A DNA stretch of 64,000 nucleotides, from NCBI RefSeq assembly GCF_034930985.1, contig NZ_JAYGIM010000006.1, positions 248,001 through 312,000 on the forward strand, written 5' to 3'. This DNA comes from Arcicella lustrica. GTDB taxonomy: Bacteria > Bacteroidota > Bacteroidia > Cytophagales > Spirosomataceae. A program made the position numbers and the translations under genes. A model generated the notes under the pieces. It saw nothing but the letters and a program-made list of their open reading frames with translations, was not told the origin of the DNA and ran no database searches. Shown here one piece after another: positions 30,961 through 40,170 of the stretch. Positions within the stretch are counted from its first letter, which is position 1, and every line of letters begins with the position of its first letter.

Positions 30961-33261
30961 TTACTCCATCACCACTACATCGCTTTTCCTAGATGCTGGC
31001 GAAACTGTTAGTTTTTCTATCTTTCCATTTTTCACGATGCCTTCAATCGTTGTGTTGTATGGCGCATGTAATTTGAATTGAGCGTTCCAATCTTTTGGCC
31101 AAGCAGGTAATAAATAGATTTTTTTATCATCCACTTGCATCAACATTTCTTGTAAACCAATCATTGCCGAACCGCCCCAATTATGGTCGGGTGTCCAATC
31201 GAAAGCTGGTCCCCAAAAAGTAGGAAAACGATGATTGGCATCTTTGAATTTCTCCCTTGTCAGTTCTTGTGCTTCTTCTTTCAATCCTAAACGAGCGGCA
31301 AAAATACTGTGCTGTCGCCAACCGATATGCGTTCTATATTGCTGTACGTGTGGGTCTAAACGATAAGTATTGATAGCTGTTTCAATATTCGGTTTTCCAA
31401 GTCCATAAAGTCCCCAAGGATACACAGGGTATAATTGTGGCGCTTCCGAATTCTGAATTCTTGCCCACGTTTGTGCTGGCGCAAGGGTTTTATGTCCTTC
31501 AATTTCCTGCAAAGGAATCGGCGGAATACGTTTTAACATCACCGTCCATTTTTCCTTGCGAGTACTGTCAAGGTATTTTTCAGGAAGTTCGATTACTCTC
31601 GATAAAATTACTTTTAACGCTGAAATCACCGTGGTAGAATTATAAGTCATCTTATAGCTTTCTGCGGCCGAACTTGGGTAAAAAATGTATTGTCCTTGTT
31701 CATCAAAGGTTTTTGCACCACGTTTTTTGGCTAATTGCTGATAATGTTCATCATAAAAAGTAAGGCAACTTTCTATAAAAGGCACATATTCAGAAATATC
31801 TCTACTTTCGTATCGCTCGGTTTCTAGCATCATCAAACAGAATTCAAAAACGGTTTCCCATTGATACTCTAACCAAGCATTATACTCCATGCCCGCATCA
31901 TAACCTTCTGGTCGCTTCAAACCATATTCAAAAACATTCGGTAACCCAAAGTTTTCTATTTGTTCGGTAAAACAAGCTCCCGCATGATTCCAATAAACTT
32001 TACTTCTTAATTCCGCATTATTCAGCGAACGTAAATAAAAATCAAATTGAGGTTTTAGCATATCAAAATCCCCATTTTTAAACATCGGGAAATAAACCAA
32101 ACGCTGGTTTTGTGCCGTCATCGTTCCGCCTCCCCAAAGTCTGAAATCTACTGAAAAAGGATAAATTTTATCTACATGAGCAGGGTCAAAAGTAAATAAT
32201 CCGCCATTGAATTTTGTTGGCCATTTGCCATAAGCATTGCAAGCCAACTGATAACGAAAGAGTTGATAATTGCGAGAAACAGTACTGTCTTTCCCTTCGA
32301 TGTAGATATAACTTCTGTTCCAGAAATTCTTCCACCAAGTACTTGTTTGCTGAAAAGCTTCTTTTTTATGATTTTCAGCTTCGGTTAAAATATTATTTAA
32401 TCCTTTTTTCCATTCTTCAAAAGTTTCGGTTTGCACCACGTGCAAAGCAATATCAATTTGCTGTGAACGACTGGCTTTGATACTTTCGAGCGACCAAGTT
32501 TTAAACTCAGTATCAGCATATTTTCCGAAAGTATTGCCCGCAACTTTTAAATTTTTTCCTGAGATGATTCCGCCAAAAGTATTGTTTTTGATGGGATTAT
32601 AAAGTTGGTCTTTCACCGAATTCATCCCTTCCATTTTCACGGTATAATCAAAAACGTTTTCTAGGTCACTCCTATTTCTGTGGTAAAAAAGAATGTTATT
32701 TCCTTGAAAATCAATATTATCTTTAAAAGTTTTTACTTCAAATTTCTGCTTTACTTTGTAAGAATTGGCTCTTAATTCTTTTGCATCCGTGATAAGATGG
32801 TCTTCATTTCGCCAAGATTCGAAGGAAGTTTTTAGGGTAATGGCTTTGTCACTTTGCAAATCAAGATGGACAACAGGACGAAAAACATCTACCCAAATTT
32901 TCAATTTCGTTTTCCAAGCGGAAATACTCACAAAACCTTCTTCCAAATGTAATTCTTGTTTAAAATCAGAAGTATTAAAAGGATTGGAAGATAATTGAAG
33001 ACGCACACGACCAAGCTTGAGGAAAGCGTTATTTTCATCAAAAGTACCGCTTCTGGAAAGGTAAAAAAGAACATCACCATTTTCAACCCAAACGTTCAAC
33101 CCAATATCGCCACCGCCACATGGCATTGATTCAGACGAGTTTTTACTCTGGCTATTCCAAACGACATTATAGGCACTTATTTGTTTATTTTGTGCTTTTA
33201 GGCTCAAAAATAAACAAATCAAAACAACTGAAAGAATATATTTTCTCATTTTAAATTGCAC
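30961..33261 (-). CDS. DUF5703 glycoside-hydrolase-like protein
   Basis: The 766-residue secreted protein has a signal peptide (about 1-24) and an N-terminal DUF5703 domain with MPCGGGDIGLNVWVENGDVL and SRSGTFDENNAFLKLGRVRL, which resembles the N-terminal sandwich of GH65/GH95 enzymes. The middle and C-terminal parts form an (alpha/alpha)-type repeat region (YQLFRYQLACNAYGKWPTKF; HNWGGSAMIGLQEMLMQ), ending in a small beta domain. It probably acts on a polysaccharide or glycoside in the periplasm. It is the last gene of the four-gene operon, 4 bases after the beta-propeller gene. Its substrate is unknown. Confidence 0.85.
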   Translation of the reverse strand: MQFKMRKYILSVVLICLFLSLKAQNKQISAYNVVWNSQSKNSSESMPCGGGDIGLNVWVENGDVLFYLSRSGTFDENNAFLKLGRVRLQLSSNPFNTSDFKQELHLEEGFVSISAWKTKLKIWVDVFRPVVHLDLQSDKAITLKTSFESWRNEDHLITDAKELRANSYKVKQKFEVKTFKDNIDFQGNNILFYHRNRSDLENVFDYTVKMEGMNSVKDQLYNPIKNNTFGGIISGKNLKVAGNTFGKYADTEFKTWSLESIKASRSQQIDIALHVVQTETFEEWKKGLNNILTEAENHKKEAFQQTSTWWKNFWNRSYIYIEGKDSTVSRNYQLFRYQLACNAYGKWPTKFNGGLFTFDPAHVDKIYPFSVDFRLWGGGTMTAQNQRLVYFPMFKNGDFDMLKPQFDFYLRSLNNAELRSKVYWNHAGACFTEQIENFGLPNVFEYGLKRPEGYDAGMEYNAWLEYQWETVFEFCLMMLETERYESRDISEYVPFIESCLTFYDEHYQQLAKKRGAKTFDEQGQYIFYPSSAAESYKMTYNSTTVISALKVILSRVIELPEKYLDSTRKEKWTVMLKRIPPIPLQEIEGHKTLAPAQTWARIQNSEAPQLYPVYPWGLYGLGKPNIETAINTYRLDPHVQQYRTHIGWRQHSIFAARLGLKEEAQELTREKFKDANHRFPTFWGPAFDWTPDHNWGGSAMIGLQEMLMQVDDKKIYLLPAWPKDWNAQFKLHAPYNTTIEGIVKNGKIEKLTVSPASRKSDVVVME

Positions 33262-33265
33262 GATT

Positions 33266-34375
33266 TTATACTCTTGTTAATTTTACGGGTGCTGTATGAT
33301 TGGCATTCCACTGGCAGATATACAAGTTTTTGTCTTCATCCACACAAACATCATGTCCGTGTTGGAAAATAGGATTTGTAGCTTGTAAGGTAGCTTGCAA
33401 AATTCCATTTTTATAGGTCGGTGCCGTTCCTCCCGGACTAGAAACTACTTTATTGTTTTTATCCAAAATGGTTACAAAACCAGAATCACCTCCTAATTTT
33501 TGCCCGTTCGCATCCTTCGACCAGCATACTCCTGCATAAATATTTTCAGCATCAAGTACGGGACGACAAACGTACATTCCTGGCAAATCTACTCTTTTGA
33601 TAAATTTTCCATCTAAAGTGAAGTATTTAAAGCAATTTTCATCACGAGAAGTACAAATCAATACTGGATTATTTTTGTCTCGTAAATCAATCGCCACGCC
33701 GTGGGCATTGTACAAATTATGTTCTTTGTTTGCATTATGCTGTCCGCCAAAATGGCGAATATACTGCCCTCGGCTATTGTAATGAATGATATAATCTGAG
33801 CCATAACCATCAGCCACATAAATATCTCCGTTGGGTGCAACGGCGGTTTCGGTTGGCATAAATGGCTCATTATCTTTATAAATACCAATGGTACGTGGGT
33901 GACCTATTGTAAAAATCACTCTCCCGTTCAAATCAGTTTTTAGTACTTGTCCAGCTTGAGGATTCCATTTTCCAGTTTTATCTTGATACCAACCGCAATC
34001 TACAATCAATAAAAAATCTTCTCCACCTTCCTTTGTCAATGTCAAACCATGACCACCCGGAAAAGCAGTTCCCCAAAAATCAAGGAGTTTGCCCGATTTA
34101 TCAAAAATTAAAATATTGTTTCTGACATTATCGCCTAGCATAATCAATCGCCCCTTGCTGTCTTGCACCATTTCGTGGCAATTGAAAATTGGATTTGAAT
34201 TCGCACTGATTTTTGCCCAACTTTTATCTACTTTATATTTAAAATCTCCATGACCAATGATTAATTCTTCCGCTTTTTTATCTTGATGCAAGATAGAAAA
34301 ACCAAAGCTTGAACTTGATAAAGTAGTAGCAGTAGCGAGCGTTGTATTTTTAATAAAATTTCTTCTGGTTGTCAT
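33266..34375 (-). CDS. NHL/6-bladed beta-propeller protein with Tat-type signal
   Basis: The 369-residue protein starts TTRRNFIKNTTLATATTLSS, a twin-arginine-like signal peptide. The body has repeated NHL-like blades such as MVQDSKGRLIMLGDNVRNNI, TAVAPNGDIYVADGYGSDYI and CVDEDKNLYICQWNANHT. Such propellers often bind carbohydrates or act as lyase/peptidyl-glycine-type enzymes; no catalytic residue set can be assigned here. It is the third gene of the DUF1553-DUF1501 operon. Confidence 0.85.
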   Translation of the reverse strand: MTTRRNFIKNTTLATATTLSSSSFGFSILHQDKKAEELIIGHGDFKYKVDKSWAKISANSNPIFNCHEMVQDSKGRLIMLGDNVRNNILIFDKSGKLLDFWGTAFPGGHGLTLTKEGGEDFLLIVDCGWYQDKTGKWNPQAGQVLKTDLNGRVIFTIGHPRTIGIYKDNEPFMPTETAVAPNGDIYVADGYGSDYIIHYNSRGQYIRHFGGQHNANKEHNLYNAHGVAIDLRDKNNPVLICTSRDENCFKYFTLDGKFIKRVDLPGMYVCRPVLDAENIYAGVCWSKDANGQKLGGDSGFVTILDKNNKVVSSPGGTAPTYKNGILQATLQATNPIFQHGHDVCVDEDKNLYICQWNANHTAPVKLTRV

Positions 34376-34401
34376 AGTTATTAAGTTCTGATTGATTGAA
34401 A

Positions 34402-35919
34402 TTAAGCTAAAATATCCTTCACTACTTTGCCATGCACATCGGTCAATCGGAATCTTCTTCCTTGAAATTTATAGGTCAGACGTTCATGGTCAACACCCAT
34501 CAAGTGCATTAAAGTAGCTTGAAAATCATGCACATGAACAGGGTCTTTTACAATATTATAGCTAAAATCATCCGTTTCTCCGTAGCTCAACCCAGCTTTT
34601 ACGCCAGCGCCTGCCATCCACATGGTAAAGCATCTTGGGTGATGGTCACGACCATAATCATTCGCACTGAGCTTTCCTTGTGAATATACCGTTCTGCCAA
34701 ATTCACCTCCCCAAATCACCAAAGTATCTTCTAGCATTCCTCTTCTTTTCAAATCTTTGATAAGTGCTGCTGTGGCTTGGTCTGTACTTTTACATTGTTG
34801 GGCAATTCCTTGTGGAAGTCCGCCGTGTTGGTCCCAACCTTGATGATATAATTGTACAAATTTTACATCTTTCTCCAGTAATTTTCTAGCCAAAAGGCAA
34901 TTCGCTGCATACGTTCCCGCATCACGACTATCAGCACCGTACAAATCAAATACTTCGTCTGGTTCATCGGCTGTACTCATTACTTCAGGTACAGAAGTTT
35001 GCATACGATAAGCCATTTCGTATTGTGCAATTCTGGCTTCTACTTCTGGGTCGGCATAAGTATCGTTTTGTAGTTTATTGAGCTTTGAAAGATAATCCAA
35101 CATTTCTTTGCGGTCTTTACCATCATATCCTTCGGGGTCATTTAAAAATAAAACAGGGTCTTTGCCCGACCTAAACTGAACGCCTTGATGTTTGGAAGGC
35201 AAAAAGCCATTTCCCCATAAACGAGCATAAAGTGGCTGGTCTTTCTGACCATTTTTAGAAACCAATACAATAAAAGTTGGTAAATTCTGATTATCAGAAC
35301 CCAAACCATAACTCACCCAAGAACCGATTGACGGTCGTCCGGGAAGTTGATTTCCTGTCTGAAAAAAAGTAATGGCAGGGTCATGATTAATGGCTTCTGA
35401 ATGAATAGATTTAATGATACACAATTCATCTACCACTTGTGCAGTATGCGGTAATAATTCACTAATCCACGTTTGGCTTTGCCCGTGTTGATTGAATTTA
35501 AAAGCAGAAGGCACCATTGGCAAAGCACTTTGGTTAGCACTCATGCCCGTCAATCTTTGTCCTTTTCTAACAGAATCTGGTAAATTTTGTCCTGCTAAAC
35601 TGATGAGTTTAGGCTTATAATCAAAAGTTTCAAACTGCGAAGGACCGCCACTCATAAACAAATAAACTACTCTTTTAGCTTTGGGGGCAATATGTGGCAA
35701 AGCCTTTAAAATTTCTTCTTCAAGATTTGGCGCACTTTCTTGAACAATCTTTTTGGGTGCATCAAAAAAGCCCGATACACCAGTCAGCAATGAGCCAACA
35801 GCCAAAGAACCTAAACCCAAAGAGGTTTTGGTCAAGAAATTTCTTCTGTCTAATTTATTATGTAAATGGTTGAATTCGGGCGTATGAAGCCTAAATTCTT
35901 CGTCATGATGATGTGCCAT
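34402..35919 (-). CDS. DUF1501 protein, Tat-type signal
   Basis: The 505-residue protein has an N-terminal signal-like stretch after LDRRNFLTKTSLGLGSLAVGS, typical of Tat export. The body matches DUF1501 (PF07394), an alkaline-phosphatase/sulfatase-like fold: VYLFMSGGPSQFETFDYKP, INHDPAITFFQTGNQLPGRP, LYHQGWDQHGGLP, VIWGGEFGRT and GRDHHPRCFTMWMAG. It follows the DUF1549/DUF1553 gene by 3 bases, the standard pairing in planctomycetes and some Bacteroidota. Its reaction is not known; export of polysaccharide-active enzymes is the usual context. Confidence 0.93.
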   Translation of the reverse strand: MAHHHDEEFRLHTPEFNHLHNKLDRRNFLTKTSLGLGSLAVGSLLTGVSGFFDAPKKIVQESAPNLEEEILKALPHIAPKAKRVVYLFMSGGPSQFETFDYKPKLISLAGQNLPDSVRKGQRLTGMSANQSALPMVPSAFKFNQHGQSQTWISELLPHTAQVVDELCIIKSIHSEAINHDPAITFFQTGNQLPGRPSIGSWVSYGLGSDNQNLPTFIVLVSKNGQKDQPLYARLWGNGFLPSKHQGVQFRSGKDPVLFLNDPEGYDGKDRKEMLDYLSKLNKLQNDTYADPEVEARIAQYEMAYRMQTSVPEVMSTADEPDEVFDLYGADSRDAGTYAANCLLARKLLEKDVKFVQLYHQGWDQHGGLPQGIAQQCKSTDQATAALIKDLKRRGMLEDTLVIWGGEFGRTVYSQGKLSANDYGRDHHPRCFTMWMAGAGVKAGLSYGETDDFSYNIVKDPVHVHDFQATLMHLMGVDHERLTYKFQGRRFRLTDVHGKVVKDILA

Positions 35920-35922
35920 TTT

Positions 35923-38900
35923 CTATCTTTTGGTTAAAGTAGCATCAGAATTTAAAATTGTATTCGCCACCACGGCATTGGCTGCAATCAATGAAGTATC
36001 TATTTTTTTATCTACCTGATATTGCCCAGCCTTCAAAATACCTTTTGCTTTTTGTGGATGTTGCTTAAATTTTGCCAACGATATTTGTTGAAGTTGTACC
36101 AATAATGTTACTTCTTTATTTTGTGGTATTCTTCCCGTTAGCTTTCTATAAGTATCAATAATTGCTTTTCTAACATCTGGAATTCTTGCCATTTGCTCGC
36201 CCATTACTCTACTTGCTTCCACAAAAGTTGGGTCGTTTAATGTTACTAAAGCTTGCAAAGGCGTATTTGTTTTTTGTCGCCTCACTACACAAAAGCTTCT
36301 TGAAGTAGCATCAAAAGTTGCTAAAGTAGGATTCGGAACGGCTCTTTTTACAACAACGTATAAACTTCTACGATAGACTGACTTCCCTGAATCTGCTTTA
36401 TAAGTAGTGTTATTAATTTCCCAAAGTCCTTCTGGCTGATAAGGTTTTACACTTTTCCCACCAATGCTAGGATTCAACAATCCGCTTGCCATGAGTGCAT
36501 TATCTCGAATCATTTCTGCCGTCATTCTGTTGACTGGGCCATGCGCCAATAAGCGATTTTCAGGGTCTTTTTCCCTCGCTTCTTTCGTCGCACGGGAATC
36601 TTGTCTGTAAGTAGCCGACATTAAAATCAATTTATTGAGCTTTTTAACATCCCAACCCGATTCTCTGAAAGTAATTGCCAACCAATCTAACAATTTTGGA
36701 TGCGTTGGCATTTCTCCTTGGTTTCCAAAATCTTCCGTTGTTTTTACTAAACCAACACCAAAGAAATTTTGCCAAAAACGATTTACAGCTACTCTTGCCG
36801 TCAGCGGATGGTCTTCATGCGTAAGCCATTGTGCTAAGCCAAAACGATTTTTAGGTAAATTTTCAGGATAACTTAAAATGGATTCTGGCGTATTCGGAAA
36901 TACTTCTTCCCCAAAAGCATCATAATTCCCACGAAGTAAAATATGTGCTTTTTTAGGTTTTGGCATTTCTTGCATCACCATCAATTCATCAATTTTTTCT
37001 GTTGAATCTGCTAAGGTAGTCCGCAATTGTGTTAATACTTTTCTTGAATTTTGTAAAGCTGGAGAAACTGCTGATAAGTAATATTGCTTTAAATCTGATA
37101 CTTCTTGTACCGAAAGTTGATTGCTATTTTTATTTGCCAAACTTGACCAATTAGCCTTTTGGGCAAGTATCTTTAATTCATAAGGACTTAGTACTCGGTT
37201 ATAGACCGAAATGTCATCTACTTTCCCATTTTTAAAACCAAAACCACGCCACCAAGCGCCAATTTGCAAACCCGGTTGTACATCAAATCCAAACAAAATA
37301 TCTTTGGTCAATTGGTCTGTTGTGGTTTCCATCGCCATTTCATCTCCATTTTGATACAACCTAAAACCATTTGCTTTTGACGAACCATCATAAGTAATCG
37401 TCAATTGAATCCATTGATTACGAATAACTGGCTGTTTTGAAATTTTTGTGATGGCATTTGATGGAGCTGTGTGTGCCATATTGATTTCTAAACGATTGTT
37501 TTTCAAGTACAAATGATAGCCTCTAAAATTATACAATCGCTCTGCTTGGCTTTTGTGTAGGATTACTCCTTCTTTCAAATCTTTTGGAATATTTACCCAA
37601 ATACCAACTGAAAAAGCTTGAGATTTTCTGAAAACACCCACTTGGTTTAAATCTAGAAAAACATCTCCATTCATCAGCATTGATTTTCCGCTCGCAGTGT
37701 TTTCAAAAACAGGTTTATCGCCCAATTGTCCCGATTCTCTTTTCATCACACCTACTTGTTTTGGATTGACTGAATTTTTCAAAGAACTGTCGTCAAAAGT
37801 AAAAAATGCCTGTAAACCAGCCTTTGGAATACTTTCTTTCGCAAGATTTTGATAGCCTTTATTGGTGAGCCATTGCTGAAAATTAGAATTTTCTTGAGTA
37901 ACTGTTTGGGCAATTACTTTTTCTTGTTGGGCAATTTTGGTATTGATAAAATGAAGTATTTGTTCTTGTTCCTTGCTTGGCAACATCATCGTTGGTGTAG
38001 GCAAAGCGTCATCCCAAGAAATTTGTCCAGCTTCCTTTACATTGTTAAAAAAGCTGAATAATTGATAATAATTTTTCTGTGAAATAGGGTCATATTTATG
38101 GTCGTGGCATTTGGCACAGCCAACAGAAAGCCCTAAGAAAGCATCGCCAAAAGTATTGGTTCTATCTATTACATACTCGGTTTGGAATTCTTCTTCCACA
38201 ATTCCACCTTCCATATTTTGCTGATGATTTCGGTTAAATGCTGTAGCTATCATCATTTCTTTCGTAGGTTTCGGCATCAAATCACCAGCCAGTTGCCAAT
38301 GAACAAATTTGTCGTAAGGCAAATTTTTATTGAAAGCATTAATTACAAAATCACGGTAGGGCGACATATCTCTCAATCTATCCACAGTATAACCGTGTGA
38401 ATCTGCAAAACGAGCTAAATCTAGCCAATCTACAGCCATTTTTTCGCCATAATGTGGCGAATTCAGCAATCTGTTTACTTGTTTTTCGTAAGCGTCTGGA
38501 GTATTATCTTTTAAAAAAGCGTCTATTTCATGAACTGTTGGCGGTAATCCTGTTAAATCAAGCGATAATCGACGCAATAAAATTTCTTTGGGAGCTTCTT
38601 TTGAAGGGACTAATTTTTCTTGACTCAATTTCTCCTGAATAAAATTATCAATCGGATTGTTAACCAATTCTTCATTTTCTACTTCAGGAACATCTGGCAT
38701 TTCTGGCTTTACAAAAGCCCAATGAGGTTTATACTCAGCACCTTTTTTAATCCATCGAATTAAAATCGCCTTTTCTTTGGCACTTAAACTTAAATGCGAT
38801 TCAGGAGTAGGCATTACATAATTTGGGTCGTCGGAAATGATTCGGTGGAAGAATTCACTATCTGCCAAATTGCCTGGATCAATAGCAACTTTGTTCGGAT

Positions 38901-39162
38901 TTTCTGGTAAATCTCTATACGCAAATTCGGCTAAATCTAATCTTAACCCTGCTTTTTGTTTAGCCTTATCAGGCCCATGACAAGCAAAACACTTATCTGA
39001 AAGAATGGGTTTTACATGAATATTATAATCCAATTCATCTGGGATTTCTTTCATGGCGATTTCAACCTCTTCAGGTACTTTCGGCGAACAGGAAAGTAAA
39101 GTAAAACTTGCCAAGAAAATTAATATCAATAACAGTCGGTTTATTATCATAAAATTGAGCAA
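35923..39162 (-). CDS. cytochrome-type DUF1549/DUF1553 lipoprotein with LamG domain
   Basis: The 1079-residue protein has a lipoprotein signal (lipobox LLSC, Cys25). Domains in order: a planctomycete-type cytochrome with heme site CFACH (58-62), DUF1549 (from about 165, IDNFIQEKLSQ and LRRLSLDLTGLPPT), a second CxxCH (VGCAKCHDHKYDP), a LamG-like sugar-binding insert about 450-670, and DUF1553 at the C-terminus (RFGLAQWLTHEDHPLTARVA; NRFWQNFFGVGLV). Met5 (39150) is an alternative start that leaves a better leader behind a minus-strand TAGATTTG -7 element at 39172-39179. Probably an exported redox or polysaccharide-handling partner of the DUF1501 protein. Confidence 0.92.
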   Translation of the reverse strand: MLNFMIINRLLLILIFLASFTLLSCSPKVPEEVEIAMKEIPDELDYNIHVKPILSDKCFACHGPDKAKQKAGLRLDLAEFAYRDLPENPNKVAIDPGNLADSEFFHRIISDDPNYVMPTPESHLSLSAKEKAILIRWIKKGAEYKPHWAFVKPEMPDVPEVENEELVNNPIDNFIQEKLSQEKLVPSKEAPKEILLRRLSLDLTGLPPTVHEIDAFLKDNTPDAYEKQVNRLLNSPHYGEKMAVDWLDLARFADSHGYTVDRLRDMSPYRDFVINAFNKNLPYDKFVHWQLAGDLMPKPTKEMMIATAFNRNHQQNMEGGIVEEEFQTEYVIDRTNTFGDAFLGLSVGCAKCHDHKYDPISQKNYYQLFSFFNNVKEAGQISWDDALPTPTMMLPSKEQEQILHFINTKIAQQEKVIAQTVTQENSNFQQWLTNKGYQNLAKESIPKAGLQAFFTFDDSSLKNSVNPKQVGVMKRESGQLGDKPVFENTASGKSMLMNGDVFLDLNQVGVFRKSQAFSVGIWVNIPKDLKEGVILHKSQAERLYNFRGYHLYLKNNRLEINMAHTAPSNAITKISKQPVIRNQWIQLTITYDGSSKANGFRLYQNGDEMAMETTTDQLTKDILFGFDVQPGLQIGAWWRGFGFKNGKVDDISVYNRVLSPYELKILAQKANWSSLANKNSNQLSVQEVSDLKQYYLSAVSPALQNSRKVLTQLRTTLADSTEKIDELMVMQEMPKPKKAHILLRGNYDAFGEEVFPNTPESILSYPENLPKNRFGLAQWLTHEDHPLTARVAVNRFWQNFFGVGLVKTTEDFGNQGEMPTHPKLLDWLAITFRESGWDVKKLNKLILMSATYRQDSRATKEAREKDPENRLLAHGPVNRMTAEMIRDNALMASGLLNPSIGGKSVKPYQPEGLWEINNTTYKADSGKSVYRRSLYVVVKRAVPNPTLATFDATSRSFCVVRRQKTNTPLQALVTLNDPTFVEASRVMGEQMARIPDVRKAIIDTYRKLTGRIPQNKEVTLLVQLQQISLAKFKQHPQKAKGILKAGQYQVDKKIDTSLIAANAVVANTILNSDATLTKR

Positions 39163-39284
39163 AGAATATTACAAATCTATAATACAATATATTATTAATA
39201 TTATACAAAACTGACAAATATTTTCACAAATCCGACTTTTATGAATATTTTTACAAAAAGATTTTAAGCTGATAAAATAAAAAA
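39163..39284. promoter_or_regulatory. divergent control region of the DUF1553 operon and AraC gene
   Basis: A minus-strand -7 element TAGATTTG lies at 39172-39179. Two copies of an AATATTTT(C/T)ACAAA motif (39216-39230 and 39243-39257, 27 bases apart) lie between the divergent starts and may be binding sites for the AraC regulator. The spacing is not the usual 21 bases, so this is tentative. Confidence 0.4.
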
Positions 39285-40160
39285 ATGCTCAGGAAATCAT
39301 TAAAAAATACTTTTTCCCTCTTAAATACTGATTACGTAAAGTTGAACAAAACTTGGAATTTCAAACATGTAATTAGTCCATTTTACAGAATGTATTTGAT
39401 AGATGAAGGCGAAGGTTTACTTTTTAATGCACAAGAAAGTCAAACTTTAGCACCTAATTTTTTATACTTGGTGCCAAGCTTTACCATTTGCAATTATCAG
39501 TGTAATCACTTTTTAAGCCAGTATTACATACAATTTATTGAAGAATCTATTGATGGAAATGCCTTATTTTCGAATCATCGAAAAATCATTAAAGTACCAG
39601 CTGAAGCCCAAGATTTTACACATTTTAAAAGACTTTTGAGCCTGAATAAAGGAAGAGGGTTGACGCAATCTAACGACCCAAAAGTCTATGAAAAGTATCC
39701 AATTCTTCAAGAATTTAAAGAGAAAAATGATGCTTTAGATGCCTCAGCATTGATGGAAACCCAAGGAATTATTATGCAATTACTCTCTCGATTTTTGGCA
39801 AGAGAGTATTTTGATTCTGAAGAGAAAACTGTTATTCCATCCAAAATTTTAGAAACTATTAATTACATTCAGACTCATCTTGAAGACAACCTTACCGTTG
39901 AACATTTGGCTGACAGAGCAAATTTAAGTCCAGATTATTTTTCTAGAATTTTCCATGAAAATACAGGAGAAAGACCGCTGAGTTACATACAATTTAAACG
40001 CATTGAAAGAGCACAATTACTAATGATTACTTCTGATTTACCACTTTTGGAAATCGCCAGCAAGACAGGTTTTGAGAGTTTATCTTATTTTTCAAGAAGT
40101 TTCAAACAAGTAACGCAACAAACACCGAGTGAATATAAAAAGAATAATCGTGTGGTGTAA
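39285..40160 (+). CDS. AraC-family transcriptional regulator
   Basis: The 291-residue protein has an N-terminal cupin-like region (RMYLIDEGEGLLFNAQESQ) and a C-terminal two-HTH AraC domain: LTVEHLADRANLSPDYFSRI and PLLEIASKTGFESLSYFSRS, ending TQQTPSEYKK. It diverges from the DUF1553/DUF1501/propeller/DUF5703 operon and very likely controls it in response to a sugar. It is convergent with the PepSY gene, 10 bases apart. Confidence 0.92.
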   Translation: MLRKSLKNTFSLLNTDYVKLNKTWNFKHVISPFYRMYLIDEGEGLLFNAQESQTLAPNFLYLVPSFTICNYQCNHFLSQYYIQFIEESIDGNALFSNHRKIIKVPAEAQDFTHFKRLLSLNKGRGLTQSNDPKVYEKYPILQEFKEKNDALDASALMETQGIIMQLLSRFLAREYFDSEEKTVIPSKILETINYIQTHLEDNLTVEHLADRANLSPDYFSRIFHENTGERPLSYIQFKRIERAQLLMITSDLPLLEIASKTGFESLSYFSRSFKQVTQQTPSEYKKNNRVV

Positions 40161-40170
40161 ATCACTCATT

